A DNA stretch of 64,000 bases from Acidicapsa ligni (lineage in GTDB: Bacteria > Acidobacteriota > Terriglobia > Terriglobales > Acidobacteriaceae): NCBI RefSeq assembly GCF_025685655.1, contig NZ_JAGSYG010000004.1, forward strand, positions 186,001 to 250,000, given 5' to 3'. The translations under genes and the position numbers were made by a program. How positions within the stretch are numbered: position 1 is the first letter of the stretch; each line of letters starts with the position of its first letter. This document shows, in pieces, positions 1-9,232 of the stretch. The notes under the pieces were generated by a model, which was not told where the DNA came from, did no database searches, and worked only from the letters and a program-made list of their open reading frames with translations.

Positions 1-621
1 CAACTGAGTGCCAGTTTCTGGGAGGGATTTTACTTTGCGTGTTTTATTGCGGGATTGATGCTGAGTGTTGTTTCTCTCATCGGTGGCATGGGGCATATCA
101 GTTGGCATTTTCACCCGCCGCGTGTTCCGCATCTGCCGTATGTTTCGCATACGCCGGGCGTGCATGGAAGTAGTGCGCAGGCGCGCGGTTCGGCAACGAT
201 TCCGTGGTGGAACGCGTTTTCGATCATGGTGTTTCTCTGCTGGTTTGGTGCGGCTGGATACCTGATGACGCGCTATGGCGGGATGATTGCGGGGATGGTT
301 TTTGTGGTCGCAATGATCTGCGGGCTGGTGGGCGGAGGATTGGTTTTCTGGTTTCTGGCGCGGGTGTTGTTGCCGCATGAACGCGAGCTGACTTCGGATG
401 AAACTGCCGTTGCCGGCGCGGTAGGTACGGTGAGCGCAGCTATTCGCATGGGAGGTACGGGAGAGATTTTGTACGAGCAGTTGGGTGCGCGCCGTTCTGT
501 ACCCGCTCGTTCGGACAAAGGGGAATTGATTGCGCATGGAGAAGAAGTATTTGTTGTGCGCTATGAGAAGGGCATTGCCTATGTGAGGCGATGGGAGGAT
601 CTGCAGGAGATGCAGAGATAG
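1..621 (+). CDS. NfeD-like membrane protein, 5' end outside window
   Basis: The frame is open from base 1, so the start codon lies left of the window; the first internal ATG (58) falls inside an apparent membrane segment and is unlikely to be the true start. Visible parts are a hydrophobic segment, a His/Pro-rich loop (HISWHFHPPR), two further membrane segments around WWNAFSIMVFLCWFGAAGYL and VVAMICGLVGGGLVFWFLA, and a C-terminal soluble domain of about 65 residues ending in VRYEKGIAYVRRWEDL. That tail fits the OB-fold domain of NfeD proteins. NfeD-like proteins are usually encoded beside flotillins, and a flotillin follows 87 bases downstream on the same strand. Probable role: partner of the flotillin in organising membrane microdomains. 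The family call rests on topology plus context. Confidence 0.75.
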   Translation, partial: QLSASFWEGFYFACFIAGLMLSVVSLIGGMGHISWHFHPPRVPHLPYVSHTPGVHGSSAQARGSATIPWWNAFSIMVFLCWFGAAGYLMTRYGGMIAGMVFVVAMICGLVGGGLVFWFLARVLLPHERELTSDETAVAGAVGTVSAAIRMGGTGEILYEQLGARRSVPARSDKGELIAHGEEVFVVRYEKGIAYVRRWEDLQEMQR

Positions 622-708
622 CAAAAAACGCAAGGGCCGCGATGTAATCAAGCAACGTAGTCTAACCCGAATTTTGTAACTCTCCCGGTTGAAAGGATCG
701 GGAACGCA

Positions 709-2142
709 ATGACGAACACAATTGTTTTGTTTGTTGGATTAGCCGTGCTGGTATTGATATTCCTGCTCGGCATGCTGGCCAAGATGTTTCGCAAAGCGGG
801 GCCGAATGAGGCTCTGATTGTTTACGGTTTTCGCGGGCCGCGGGTGATTACCGGGCATGGCACGGTGATCTTTCCGATGGTGGAAAGCTGCCGCGAGTTA
901 TCTCTGGAGCTGATGAGTTTTGATGTGGCTCCGCAGCAGGATTTGTATACCAACCAGGGTGTTGCGGTCACTGTTGAAGCGGTGGCGCAGATCAAGGTTC
1001 GCAGCGATCAGCCTTCGATTTTGACGGCGGCGGAACAGTTTCTTACCAAGACCCCGCAGCAGCGTGAAGGATTGATTCGCCTGGTGATGGAAGGACATTT
1101 GCGCGGCATCATCGGCCAGTTGACGGTGGAACAGATTGTCAAAGAGCCGGAGATGGTGGGCGAGCGCATGCGGACTACTTGCGCTGGAGATATGAGCAAG
1201 ATGGGGCTGGAGGTGGTGTCGTTCACGATCAAGGAGGTACGCGATAAGAACGAATATATCTCCAACATGGGACGGCCGGATATTGCGCGGATCAAGCGTG
1301 ATGCGGATATGGCTACTGCTACTGCCGAGCGCGATACGGCTATTCAACGCGCGGTTGCATTGCGTGAGTCGGCAGTTGCCAAGGCTCAGGCAGACCAGGA
1401 GCGGGTGATTGCCGAGGCTGCTTCGCAGGCGAGGCAGGCTGAGGCTCAGCGTGACATGGATATCAAAAAATCACAGTATGCGGAGCAGAGCAGGCGTCAG
1501 CAGGCTACGGCGGATAAGGCTTATGAGATTCAGACCAACATCATGCAGCAGCAGGTGATTGCTGAGCAGGTGAAGATCGAGCAGACGGAGAAGGAGGCCC
1601 AGGTCAAGGTGCAGGAAGCGGAAATTCTGCGTCGTGAAAAGGAGTTGATTGCTACGGTGCTTAAGCCGGCTGAGATTGATCGTCAGCGCATTGAAACTTT
1701 GGCGTCGGCGGAGAAAGCTCGCTTGACGACAGAGGCTGAGGGTCGAGGTTCGGCGATTCGCGCGCAGGGTGAGGCGGAGGCTTCAATCATCTTCCAGAAG
1801 GGCGAGGCAGAGGCCAAGGCGATGAATCTCAAGGCTGAGGCTTATCAGGGCTGGAACCAGGCTGCGGTGGTCGACAAGCTGCTTACGAATCTGGCGGATG
1901 TGGTGCGTGCGATGTCTGAGCCGTTGTCGAAGGTGGACAAGATCACGGTGATCTCTACGGGCAACGACAACGCTGCAGGTGTGAACAAGATTACCGGCGA
2001 CATGACGAAGATTGCCGCGCAGGTGCCTGCGATCTTTGAGGCGCTGAGTGGCATGGACATCAAGAGCCTGATGGCGAATGTGCAGACCATGCGGCAGAAG
2101 CCGGTGCAGGGCGTAGAGCCTGCTGAAGCAGAAGATAAATAA
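709..2142 (+). CDS. Flotillin family (SPFH/band 7) protein
   Basis: A 477-residue protein with one N-terminal membrane anchor (residues about 4-27), an SPFH/band 7 domain (about 28-200, beginning AGPNEALIVYGFRGPRVI) and a long Ala/Glu/Gln-rich coiled coil (about 200-390) with repeats such as QGEAEA and KGEAEAKA that are typical of flotillins. The length fits bacterial FloT/YuaG. Flotillins are membrane scaffold proteins that cluster in ordered lipid patches and influence membrane fluidity and the assembly of membrane complexes. GAAAGGATCGGG lies before the ATG at 709. It follows the NfeD-like gene, the standard pairing for this family, and precedes a DUF2059 gene and pspA, so the block reads as envelope maintenance. 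Confidence 0.93.
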   Translation: MTNTIVLFVGLAVLVLIFLLGMLAKMFRKAGPNEALIVYGFRGPRVITGHGTVIFPMVESCRELSLELMSFDVAPQQDLYTNQGVAVTVEAVAQIKVRSDQPSILTAAEQFLTKTPQQREGLIRLVMEGHLRGIIGQLTVEQIVKEPEMVGERMRTTCAGDMSKMGLEVVSFTIKEVRDKNEYISNMGRPDIARIKRDADMATATAERDTAIQRAVALRESAVAKAQADQERVIAEAASQARQAEAQRDMDIKKSQYAEQSRRQQATADKAYEIQTNIMQQQVIAEQVKIEQTEKEAQVKVQEAEILRREKELIATVLKPAEIDRQRIETLASAEKARLTTEAEGRGSAIRAQGEAEASIIFQKGEAEAKAMNLKAEAYQGWNQAAVVDKLLTNLADVVRAMSEPLSKVDKITVISTGNDNAAGVNKITGDMTKIAAQVPAIFEALSGMDIKSLMANVQTMRQKPVQGVEPAEAEDK

Positions 2143-2252
2143 CCATCTGCGACAGGCAACAGAAGGGATGAAAGGCTAACTTCCTCGAGCAGTCCTGATC
2201 TGAATACAAAAGTTCAGGTCAGGATGGCCGAGGAGAAAAGCAGGAGAGGGAT

Positions 2253-2861
2253 ATGCGCAATTCTCGATTTGCAACTGTGGTGGCGTTGGGATTGATCTTG
2301 TTGTCAACGGCTGTTGTTGGACGGGCGCAGGTGGCGGGGCAGGCTTCGACAGAGGCGGCGACAGTGCCTGCAGACGATCAGCCGAGCAAAGAGCAATTAG
2401 CAAAATTGTTTGAGTTGATGCGGGTACGCAATCAGATGACGGCAATGATGAAGGCTTTGCCGGTGATGATGCAACAGCAGATTGCCAATCAAATCAAGAC
2501 GATGAAAGCCAATCTTCCCAACGGAGCAACCATAACTCCGGACCAAGAGGCCAGCATTGATAAGTTGATGGGCAAATATATGCAAAAGGCTGTGGAGCTT
2601 TATCCCGCTGAGGAGATGATCAGCGACATGTCGGCGATCTACCAGCGGCATCTGAGCCGGGAAGATGTAGATGCACTCATCGTGTTTTATAGTTCGCCTG
2701 CTGGGCAGCATTTATTGGATATGACGCCAACGATCCTGAAGGAGTACATGCCGATGGTCATGGACCGAATGGCAACCCGAAGTAAAGCTTTGACCGAGGA
2801 AATGATGAAGGAAATGAAGAGCACCGTTCCGGCAATGGCTAACGAGCCAGCTCTCAAATAA
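2253..2861 (+). CDS. Secreted DUF2059 domain protein
   Basis: A 202-residue protein with a clear signal peptide (basic MRNSR, hydrophobic core, likely cleavage after VVGRAQ). The second half carries the DUF2059 pattern: a helical segment with YQRHLSREDVDALIVFYSS followed by PAGQHLLDMTP. DUF2059 proteins are exported or periplasmic and of unknown biochemical function. A purine-rich stretch (GGAGAGGGAT) precedes the ATG. It sits between the flotillin gene and pspA on the same strand, and a link to envelope stress is suggested only by that position. Confidence 0.8.
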   Translation: MRNSRFATVVALGLILLSTAVVGRAQVAGQASTEAATVPADDQPSKEQLAKLFELMRVRNQMTAMMKALPVMMQQQIANQIKTMKANLPNGATITPDQEASIDKLMGKYMQKAVELYPAEEMISDMSAIYQRHLSREDVDALIVFYSSPAGQHLLDMTPTILKEYMPMVMDRMATRSKALTEEMMKEMKSTVPAMANEPALK

Positions 2862-2928
2862 CGGGGTCTTGAAGTGAGCAGTCGGGCAACAGGTAGAAAA
2901 CGCAGGAAACCGAACGAGGAGGTTTGAC

Positions 2929-3606
2929 ATGTCTTTGCTGGAGAGGGTGAGCACGTTATTGCGCGCGAATCTGAATGATCTGATCGAGAAGGCGGAGAAT
3001 CCAGAGAGGCTATTGAAGCAACTGGTGCTTGATATGGAAAACCAGTTACTGCAAGTAAAGACGCAGGTCGCCATTGCTATTGCCGATCAGCATCTGTTGG
3101 AGAAGAAGCGGGCTGAGCATGAGAGTGAGGCGGGTGAGTGGAAGCGCAAGGCGGAGCTTGCTGTGGCCAAGGGGCATGACGATCTTGCGCGAGGAGCGTT
3201 GGAGCGAAAACTGAGCTGCGACCGGCTGGTAAAGGGGTTTGCGGAGCAGGCAGAGGACCAGAGGCTGGAGGCTGATACTTTGCGCCAGACCTTGCGCAAG
3301 TTGGAGCAGAAGCTGAGCGAAACGCGCGCGCAGTGCGAGATTCTGATGGCGGAACATCGCCGGGCGAAGATCGTGGGCCGGGCTACGCAGGCGCGCCAGG
3401 TGGTTGGCGGTACCCAGGAGGCAGCCCTGGGGCGGATGAAGAGTCGCGTACGCCAGAGTGCTGCGGAAAATGCAGCGGCGAGCGAAATCCTGACGCCGGA
3501 CACGCTTGAGGAGCGCTTTCAGAGCCTGGAACAACACGAGCAGGTTGAGATGCTGCTGGGAGAGATCAAGCATCGGGCTGCTCTGGCTTCGGAGTCGGCA
3601 AAGTAG
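2929..3606 (+). CDS. pspA: PspA/IM30 family membrane-stress protein
   Basis: A 225-residue, almost entirely alpha-helical coiled-coil protein starting MSLLERVSTLLRANLNDLIE, the characteristic amphipathic N-terminal helix of PspA/IM30/Vipp1 proteins, followed by ENPERLLKQLVLDME, also typical. The family binds stressed inner membrane from the cytoplasmic side and forms ESCRT-III-like assemblies that limit proton leakage. A strong ribosome site (GAGGAGG) lies before ATG 2929. No PspF-type activator or PspBC is visible nearby. The gene closes the NfeD-flotillin-DUF2059 group and is followed by a good terminator. Confidence 0.9.
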   Translation: MSLLERVSTLLRANLNDLIEKAENPERLLKQLVLDMENQLLQVKTQVAIAIADQHLLEKKRAEHESEAGEWKRKAELAVAKGHDDLARGALERKLSCDRLVKGFAEQAEDQRLEADTLRQTLRKLEQKLSETRAQCEILMAEHRRAKIVGRATQARQVVGGTQEAALGRMKSRVRQSAAENAAASEILTPDTLEERFQSLEQHEQVEMLLGEIKHRAALASESAK

Positions 3607-3640
3607 AACGAAGCTGGCACTGCTTTGCATTCTGGATGGA

Positions 3641-3674
3641 GAAGCCCTGGGTTGCCAGGGTTTCTTCATCTTTT
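3641..3674 (+). terminator. Rho-independent terminator after pspA
   Basis: GAAGCCCTGG (3641-3650), loop GTTG, then CCAGGGTTTC (3655-3664): a 10-bp stem with one G-T wobble, followed by a T-rich tail. It lies 35 bases after the pspA stop. The remaining bases to 4097 hold no credible gene. Confidence 0.75.
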
Positions 3675-4097
3675 CCATCTTTTTGAAGGGTTGAAATTGG
3701 AATTTACATTCGGCTGGGCTGCTGTTCGTATGCCTGTTTCCTGATCGGGCTGGGGCGGGAAGAAGTGCGTAATTTGGTCTCAAGGGGCAATACTTAACAA
3801 TTCGCAGTGACTTGGTGTGCTCCAATCGCGTCTAAAATAGAAGTGAAGACAAATTTCCAAGTGTTTTTTGATCGGTCTTAATATTTTGATGCGCTTGGCT
3901 CAGGCAATTTCTGTGGGACTTGGGTCTTGATGTCCGCAGTTTGTGGGTAGCGCGTCTTCCGCTGTATCTCTTTGATTTGCCCCTGTTTGAAATGGGATGC
4001 GTGAACTGTCAGAGTTGTTCCCTGTGTGCCGGACTTCTTATGGAAGCTTCGGAATTGGCTCTCTAAATCGAGATTTTCGGTATTTTGGAGCGTACGC

Positions 4098-5156
4098 ATG
4101 GTCGCGCGGCAGGCGTCCCTGGAGATGGATTACCGAATGAAAGTACGTTTGTTCCTGGTTTTGGCCTGCGTTACGGCAGGCACGGTATTGGTCTGTTCTG
4201 CTGCTCCGTCAATGGCCCAGACGGTAATTCCGGTTGGAGATAAACCATTGCGGGTGAGTTCAGACCTGCCAGATGCTCCGGCTCCGCAGCAAATTTCTGA
4301 TGTAACGGTGTCGGGCAACGAGGTGCTGAGCAATGCGGTGCCAGACAATGCGGTGCCAGACAATGCTGTGGCGGACAATGTGTCGTCTGTGCCGGAGCGT
4401 TCCGAGTTCTGGAGTTCCAGTTCGAGTGCTGTTTTTGTAACGGGTCAGCAGACTTTACCGGATCAGCAGCCGCCATCTACCGATCACGTAAAGACCAAGT
4501 CAGAGACGGCCGATGAGCAGTTGAAAGTGGAGAAGAAGCAGCGGATTCTTGGTTTTTTGCCGAGCTTTAATACCAGCTACAACTCGAATGCTGTTTCTCT
4601 GACGGGCAAGCAAAAGATCCGGCTGGCGTTCACTTCGGCGACTGATCCGGTGCAGTTTGCCGTGGCCGGAATCGTGTCCCTGGTGGATCAGGCGGAAGGA
4701 TCCGATTACGGGTATGGCGGCGGAATCGGAGGCTATGCCAAGCGGTTTGGCGGCAATTATGCCGATAGTTTTGATGGTGCGATGCTTGGCAACGGGATTT
4801 TGCCTGCGCTTCTGCACCAGGATCCGCGGTATTTCAGGCGTGGATATGGGTCTACCAAGCGCCGCATGTTGTATGCGCTTACTTCGAGCGTGGTTTGCAG
4901 ACATGACAATACGGGAAAGCTGGAGCCGAACTACTCCAACATGCTGGGCAACGTTGCTGCTGGCGGCATCTCCAACCTCTACATTCCGGCGGACGAGCGG
5001 GGTGTCGGCAGTACTTTTAAGGGAGCGGCCCTGGTAACGGCCGAGGGTGGAGTTGGTGCGATCCTTCAGGAGTTCTGGCCGGATCTTTCGCGGCGCTTCT
5101 TCCATAGAGATCCGACGAATGGGCAGGATGATGCTTTGCACACTTTGCACAAATAG
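4098..5156 (+). CDS. Secreted hypothetical protein of acidobacterial type
   Basis: A protein of 352 residues from ATG 4098, chosen because GGAG stands seven bases before it; ATG 4125 and ATG 4137 are alternatives and the open frame extends further upstream. An N-terminal hydrophobic stretch ending near APSMAQ looks like a signal peptide. A low-complexity segment with a tandem NAVPD motif follows, then a conserved globular region with Gly/Tyr-rich parts (YGYGGGIGGYAKRFGGNYAD) and LHQDPRYFRRGYGSTKRR. I recognise the general type from soil acidobacteria, where it recurs as an uncharacterised exported, possibly outer-membrane protein, but I know of no function. Confidence 0.75.
   Translation: MVARQASLEMDYRMKVRLFLVLACVTAGTVLVCSAAPSMAQTVIPVGDKPLRVSSDLPDAPAPQQISDVTVSGNEVLSNAVPDNAVPDNAVADNVSSVPERSEFWSSSSSAVFVTGQQTLPDQQPPSTDHVKTKSETADEQLKVEKKQRILGFLPSFNTSYNSNAVSLTGKQKIRLAFTSATDPVQFAVAGIVSLVDQAEGSDYGYGGGIGGYAKRFGGNYADSFDGAMLGNGILPALLHQDPRYFRRGYGSTKRRMLYALTSSVVCRHDNTGKLEPNYSNMLGNVAAGGISNLYIPADERGVGSTFKGAALVTAEGGVGAILQEFWPDLSRRFFHRDPTNGQDDALHTLHK
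4331..4375 (+). repeat. Three tandem copies of a 15-bp in-frame repeat
   Basis: CAATGCGGTGCCAGA occurs exactly at 4331-4345 and 4346-4360, and CAATGCTGTGGCGGA follows at 4361-4375. In frame it encodes a repeated NAVPD/NAVAD unit in the exposed linker of the secreted protein at 4098-5156. Unit length is divisible by three, so copy number could vary without frame loss. Confidence 0.9.
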
Positions 5157-5231
5157 AGTACCTGCTCTTTTATGCTTTGGCGTGGCGTCTGAATTCGAAG
5201 CGCCTGCCGATAATTGCTTTTGCGATCCAGC

Positions 5232-5259
5232 GGTCTGTGCCCGATGTAGGGCATAGACC
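5232..5259. terminator. Bidirectional hairpin between convergent genes
   Basis: GGTCTGTGCCC (5232-5242) and GGGCATAGACC (5249-5259) form an 11-bp stem with one G-T position around the loop GATGTA. It lies between the convergent gene at 4098-5156 and etfA. There is no clear U-tract, so termination is inferred from position and stem strength. Confidence 0.55.
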
Positions 5260-5403
5260 TACACCGAAGTTGACCTCCCATTTGGGACTCAGGTTGAGGT
5301 CGATGGCGGGAGGATGGCTATAAAGAACAGAAGCAATAGGTGAAGGCAGAGGAAATTAGAGAACCTCATGCCTTCACCATACCTTAAGAGCTGGAAAGTA
5401 GTG

Positions 5404-6375
5404 TCAGGGCTTTGCTTTACGGATTGCCGCGGTCAATGCAGGGACAATCTCGAAGAGATCGCCGACGATGCCGTAATCGGCTACTTCGAAGATCGGCGCA
5501 TTCTCGTCCTTGTTGATGGCGACGATGCACTGCGAGCCTTTCATGCCGACGAGATGCTGAATGGCGCCGGAAATTCCAATGGCCAGATAGACTTTTGGAG
5601 CTACGGTCTGGCCTGAGCTACCGACCTGGCGCTCCATCGGTAGCCAGCCGTTGTCGCAGATAGGGCGGGAGGCGGCGAGTTCTGCGCCGAGGGCAGCGGC
5701 GAGTTCTTCGACGATGGGCAGATTGGCCTGTTCTTTGATTCCGCGACCGACAGAGACAAGAATGGCAGCTGTGCTGAGATCGACGGTCTGCGCGCTGGCA
5801 CGGAAGGGTTGACTTGGCTGGGTGCGGATCTGCGCGGGTTCGAGATTTGGGCGAAAAGATTCGATTGCGGCTGGAGCTGCGTCTGAGGCATCCGCGCGGA
5901 ATGCACCGGCCTGCACAGAGAGAAAGCAGGGGCCGTCGCTGGTGTGCTGGTAGGATGCGTTGAGCTTGCCCTGTAGAAGCTGACGAACGAAGATTGGCGA
6001 TGGCGTGCTGGGCGTGAGGCCGATTACGTCGCTGATCAGGACTTCGTTGAATCGTGTCGCGAGGGCTGGAGCAAAATCACGCACCTGGTAGGTGTGGGGC
6101 AGTACGACATACGCCGGCTTCAGGTGCTGGATGAGTTGGGTATAGGCCTCGGTAAATCCATCCGCGGTGTAGTCGCGTAGTAGTGCGTGATCCACGGTAA
6201 AGAGAGTGCGTGGTGGTTTACCGGTTATCTTGTCTACTGAGGCCAAACCGATCAGGGCTGCGTCGAGGGGAAGTCCCAGGCCAGCGGCCAGGGTATGAGC
6301 CGCAGCAAGCGCTTCCCAGGAGATGCGGCTTATTTCGCCATTTTTCGATTCGAGAATTACCAGTACGCTGCTCAT
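5404..6375 (-). CDS. etfA: Electron transfer flavoprotein alpha subunit
   Basis: A 323-residue EtfA/FixB. The C-terminal FAD-binding half (about residues 205-320) shows the signature block with LAIGISGAIQHLVGMKGSQ followed by IVAINKDENAPIF. With EtfB it forms the soluble heterodimer that takes electrons from acyl-CoA-type dehydrogenases and passes them to a membrane quinone reductase. Its ATG overlaps the etfB stop (ATGA at 6372-6375), so the subunits are translationally coupled. The membrane FeS oxidoreductase at 7193-9148, upstream in the same direction, is the likely electron acceptor. No dehydrogenase gene is present nearby. Confidence 0.95.
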   Translation of the reverse strand: MSSVLVILESKNGEISRISWEALAAAHTLAAGLGLPLDAALIGLASVDKITGKPPRTLFTVDHALLRDYTADGFTEAYTQLIQHLKPAYVVLPHTYQVRDFAPALATRFNEVLISDVIGLTPSTPSPIFVRQLLQGKLNASYQHTSDGPCFLSVQAGAFRADASDAAPAAIESFRPNLEPAQIRTQPSQPFRASAQTVDLSTAAILVSVGRGIKEQANLPIVEELAAALGAELAASRPICDNGWLPMERQVGSSGQTVAPKVYLAIGISGAIQHLVGMKGSQCIVAINKDENAPIFEVADYGIVGDLFEIVPALTAAIRKAKP

Positions 6376-7160
6376 AGGACGCGCACCTCAAATTGCAGCT
6401 TTTCTACGAGTGCTGCGGCTGCCTCAGCGGGGGTGCCGCTGAGGATCTGTGTGGTGCGCTGCTTGTTGGGCAGCGTGACCTGATGGAGCGTAACGACGGG
6501 CGCCGGAGTGATTCCGAGTTCTGAGGCGGCGATGCGTTTTACTTCTTTGGTCTTGGCCTTCTTGATGCCCATCAATGTTGCGTAGCGAAGTTTGGTGTTG
6601 CCGGACTGGATGGTAAGCACGGCGGGCATGGGAAGTTCGATGTGCTGGAACCAGCCGTCTTCCAGTTCGCGCAGTACTTTCAAGCCATTGCCGGTTGCCA
6701 CGCCGTTGCCGGTTGCTTCGATTTTCAGGATCAGGCTGGCATGTGGCACTCCGAGCAACTCGGCGACGATAACACCGGTTTGTCCCAGTCCAAGATCGTC
6801 GGATTGCAGGCCGGTGAGAATGAGGTCGGCTGCTTCGTCTTTGATTGCCGCTGCCAGCAGGCGGGCTACGCCGAGCGCGTCGTATTGTGCGAGGTCATCG
6901 CTCTCGATGTGGATAGCGCGGTCGGCGCCTTTGGCGAGTGCTTCGCGGATGGTTTGACCTACGCGCTCTGGACCGGCGCTGATGACGATGACTTCGCCGC
7001 CATGCGCTTCTTTGAGCAGAAGCGCTTCTTCAAGGGCGTATGCATCCGATTCGTTCAAGGTGAACTCGACATCGTTCAGGTCGATCCACTTTCCCGTTGC
7101 GTCAATGCGGATTCGTGCATCGCGTTCGGGCACTTGTTTGATGGCTACGATGATCTTCAT
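6372..7160 (-). CDS. etfB: Electron transfer flavoprotein beta subunit
   Basis: A 262-residue EtfB/FixA protein beginning MKIIVAIKQVPERDARIRI, with ALEEALLLKEAHGGEVIVIS and LILTGLQSDDLGLGQTGVI, the nucleotide-binding region of the ETF beta fold. EtfB packs against EtfA and holds AMP in the non-bifurcating type. Sequence alone does not settle whether this ETF is bifurcating; the adjacent CCG/FeS membrane protein favours ordinary delivery of electrons to menaquinone. It overlaps etfA by 4 bases and starts 33 bases after the stop of the FeS gene, so the three are probably one operon. Confidence 0.95.
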   Translation of the reverse strand: MKIIVAIKQVPERDARIRIDATGKWIDLNDVEFTLNESDAYALEEALLLKEAHGGEVIVISAGPERVGQTIREALAKGADRAIHIESDDLAQYDALGVARLLAAAIKDEAADLILTGLQSDDLGLGQTGVIVAELLGVPHASLILKIEATGNGVATGNGLKVLRELEDGWFQHIELPMPAVLTIQSGNTKLRYATLMGIKKAKTKEVKRIAASELGITPAPVVTLHQVTLPNKQRTTQILSGTPAEAAAALVEKLQFEVRVL

Positions 7161-7192
7161 GGTCTCTCTTGATTCCTGATTGCGGCGTGTAA

Positions 7193-9148
7193 TTACACCT
7201 GCGAATTGGATGCCTGATGTGGAGCTTCCGGTAGTTGCATGGCTGCGATTTGTGCTATGTCCAGCAGCCTCGGGGCGCTTTCGCCTGTCGTTGCCAGCGC
7301 ATCTCGAAACATGGTGTTGCAGAACGGGCAGGCAGCTCCAATTGTAGTTGCTCCAGTGGAGACGAGCTCCTGTACGCGAACGCTGCTTACGCGCTGACCC
7401 TGCTCCTCGCCGAGAAAGACGAGGCCACCGCCTGCTCCGCAGCAGAAGCTGCGTTCGCGGGTGCGTTCGGGCTCGATGAGTGTTCCGGCGGAGGCGATGA
7501 TGGATCGCGGCTCGTCATAGACATTGCGATAGCGGCCGAGGTAGCAGGGGTCGTGATAGACGATCTTTTCTTCAGATTTGTTGTGCGGTAACTGCGCCTG
7601 GTGGCGAGCGAGAAATTCGCTGTGATGCTCGATCTCTGGCGAGATGCCGAACTCTTTCCAGTCCTCTTGAATGGTACGCACACAGTGCGGGCAGATGGAG
7701 ATGATCTTCTTCACTTTCTGCTGCTGCATGGCTTCAAGATTGCTCTCGGCGAGTTGCTGAAAGACCAGATCGTTGCCCAGGCGGCGTGCGGGATCGCCGG
7801 TGCATTTCTCTTTGCGCATGACTCCGTAGCTGGTGCCCAGGTAGCGCATGACCTGTACGAATGAGTTGATGATTTCGCGCCCCTTGGGGTCGTAACCGCC
7901 CATGCAGCCTAGCCACAGGCAATACTCCTGTGTGCCATCGAAGATGGGTAGCTCTTGTTTGGCTACGAATTTATCGCGTTCTACCGAGCTCATGCCGAGA
8001 GCGTTGGAGTTGCGCTCCATTGCGAGGAATAGCTTGGTGCCATGCGAATCTTCCCATTCGCCGGTATTCACGGCACCGCGGCGCAGACCCACGATGATGG
8101 GTACATGCTCAATGCCGACAGGGCATTGAAATTCGCAGGCGCCGCAGGTGGTGCATTGAAAGGCGGACTCCTGCGAGTTGTACTTGCCGAGCAGTAATTC
8201 TTCAGCCGTGGGACCGTATTCATTCAGGTATCCGCGCACGCCGAGGATAATTTCTTTTGGATTGAGACTCTTGCCTGTGTTGGCGGCAGGGCAGTGTTCG
8301 GTGCAGCGTCCGCACTCTACGCATGAGTAGGCCTGGAGGCTTACAAGTTGCGTGAGATCCTTGCCGGTTACGAGGCCGAAATCTTCATCGCCCGAGAGAG
8401 TTGGTATGGCACTGAAGCTGCCTCGCGAAAGAAAGATCGTGAGTGGGCTGAGGATCAAATGCAGATGCTTGGTGTGTGGGACCAGGGGCAGGAAGACGAG
8501 CAGAGAAAGCGTATGCGTCCACCACAGTGCGCGGGCGGCGATGCTGCCGTCTGCCACAAAGAACGATGCCAGATAGGTGGCCATGAGCGCGAAGATGAGC
8601 CCGGCGATGACGCCTGATTCCCAGGAGATATTGTGCCCGGCACGCGACAGCCAGACTGGCTGCAGGATGAATCGACGAATGAATAATCCGGATATAGAGA
8701 TGGCGCAGGCTATCGCGAATGCTGCTGCGAACCAGAAATAGAAGCGTCCGAAGATGCCTGCAGGATCGAGAAATCCTATGCCCAGGCCTACTGCAAGATG
8801 ATTGAGGGTTACGAGCGCGAAGGCCAGGAAACTCCAGAAGACGAAGGCGTGCGCTATGCCGGGTAGAGGCCGTTCGCGAATGACCTTGGCCTGACAGAGC
8901 ACTTCCCAGAAGAAATCCCAGATACGTTTGCCAATGGGGAAGAGATGAAATCCGGGGTCGCGGCGCGAGTGCCAGATCTTGTCTACGACGACTCCAAATC
9001 GCTTCCAGAAAAGAGCGGCCGAGGCGAATACGAACAGGATCAACAGCAGTTTTTCGGGAAGGGAAAAGTGGGATGGCTCTGCGAGTATGCCGAGACCGGA
9101 AACGCCGGAGAGGAGGGACATTGGGCTTGCGGGCAGCAGGTGCATCAT
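7193..9148 (-). CDS. Membrane (Fe-S) oxidoreductase, probable ETF:quinone oxidoreductase
   Basis: A 651-residue protein with a membrane part (residues about 30-240, several helices with His residues, NarI/cytochrome-b-like), two [4Fe-4S] motifs (C276, C279, C282, C286 and C332, C335, C338, C342) and a C-terminal pair of cysteine-rich CCG domains (YCLWLGCMGGYDPKG, SFCCGAGGGLVFLGEEQG) as in HdrD/GlpC-type enzymes. This architecture is found beside etfBA in anaerobes and acidobacteria and has been proposed as an ETF:menaquinone oxidoreductase. Here it precedes etfB and etfA in one direction, which supports electron transfer from reduced ETF through FeS clusters to membrane quinone. The substrate partner is inferred. 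Confidence 0.88.
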   Translation of the reverse strand: MMHLLPASPMSLLSGVSGLGILAEPSHFSLPEKLLLILFVFASAALFWKRFGVVVDKIWHSRRDPGFHLFPIGKRIWDFFWEVLCQAKVIRERPLPGIAHAFVFWSFLAFALVTLNHLAVGLGIGFLDPAGIFGRFYFWFAAAFAIACAISISGLFIRRFILQPVWLSRAGHNISWESGVIAGLIFALMATYLASFFVADGSIAARALWWTHTLSLLVFLPLVPHTKHLHLILSPLTIFLSRGSFSAIPTLSGDEDFGLVTGKDLTQLVSLQAYSCVECGRCTEHCPAANTGKSLNPKEIILGVRGYLNEYGPTAEELLLGKYNSQESAFQCTTCGACEFQCPVGIEHVPIIVGLRRGAVNTGEWEDSHGTKLFLAMERNSNALGMSSVERDKFVAKQELPIFDGTQEYCLWLGCMGGYDPKGREIINSFVQVMRYLGTSYGVMRKEKCTGDPARRLGNDLVFQQLAESNLEAMQQQKVKKIISICPHCVRTIQEDWKEFGISPEIEHHSEFLARHQAQLPHNKSEEKIVYHDPCYLGRYRNVYDEPRSIIASAGTLIEPERTRERSFCCGAGGGLVFLGEEQGQRVSSVRVQELVSTGATTIGAACPFCNTMFRDALATTGESAPRLLDIAQIAAMQLPEAPHQASNSQV

Positions 9149-9232
9149 CTATTCGTCTTCCTCTCGCCTACCTTTGTACTCGATTCGGGCAGGCTTTGGC
9201 ACCTGTTCGTTTTCTCGATGATGCGACAGGCC

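Noticed and set aside
3046..3825. 259-residue minus-strand open frame
   Set aside because: It is antisense to pspA, whose identity is clear, and crosses its terminator.
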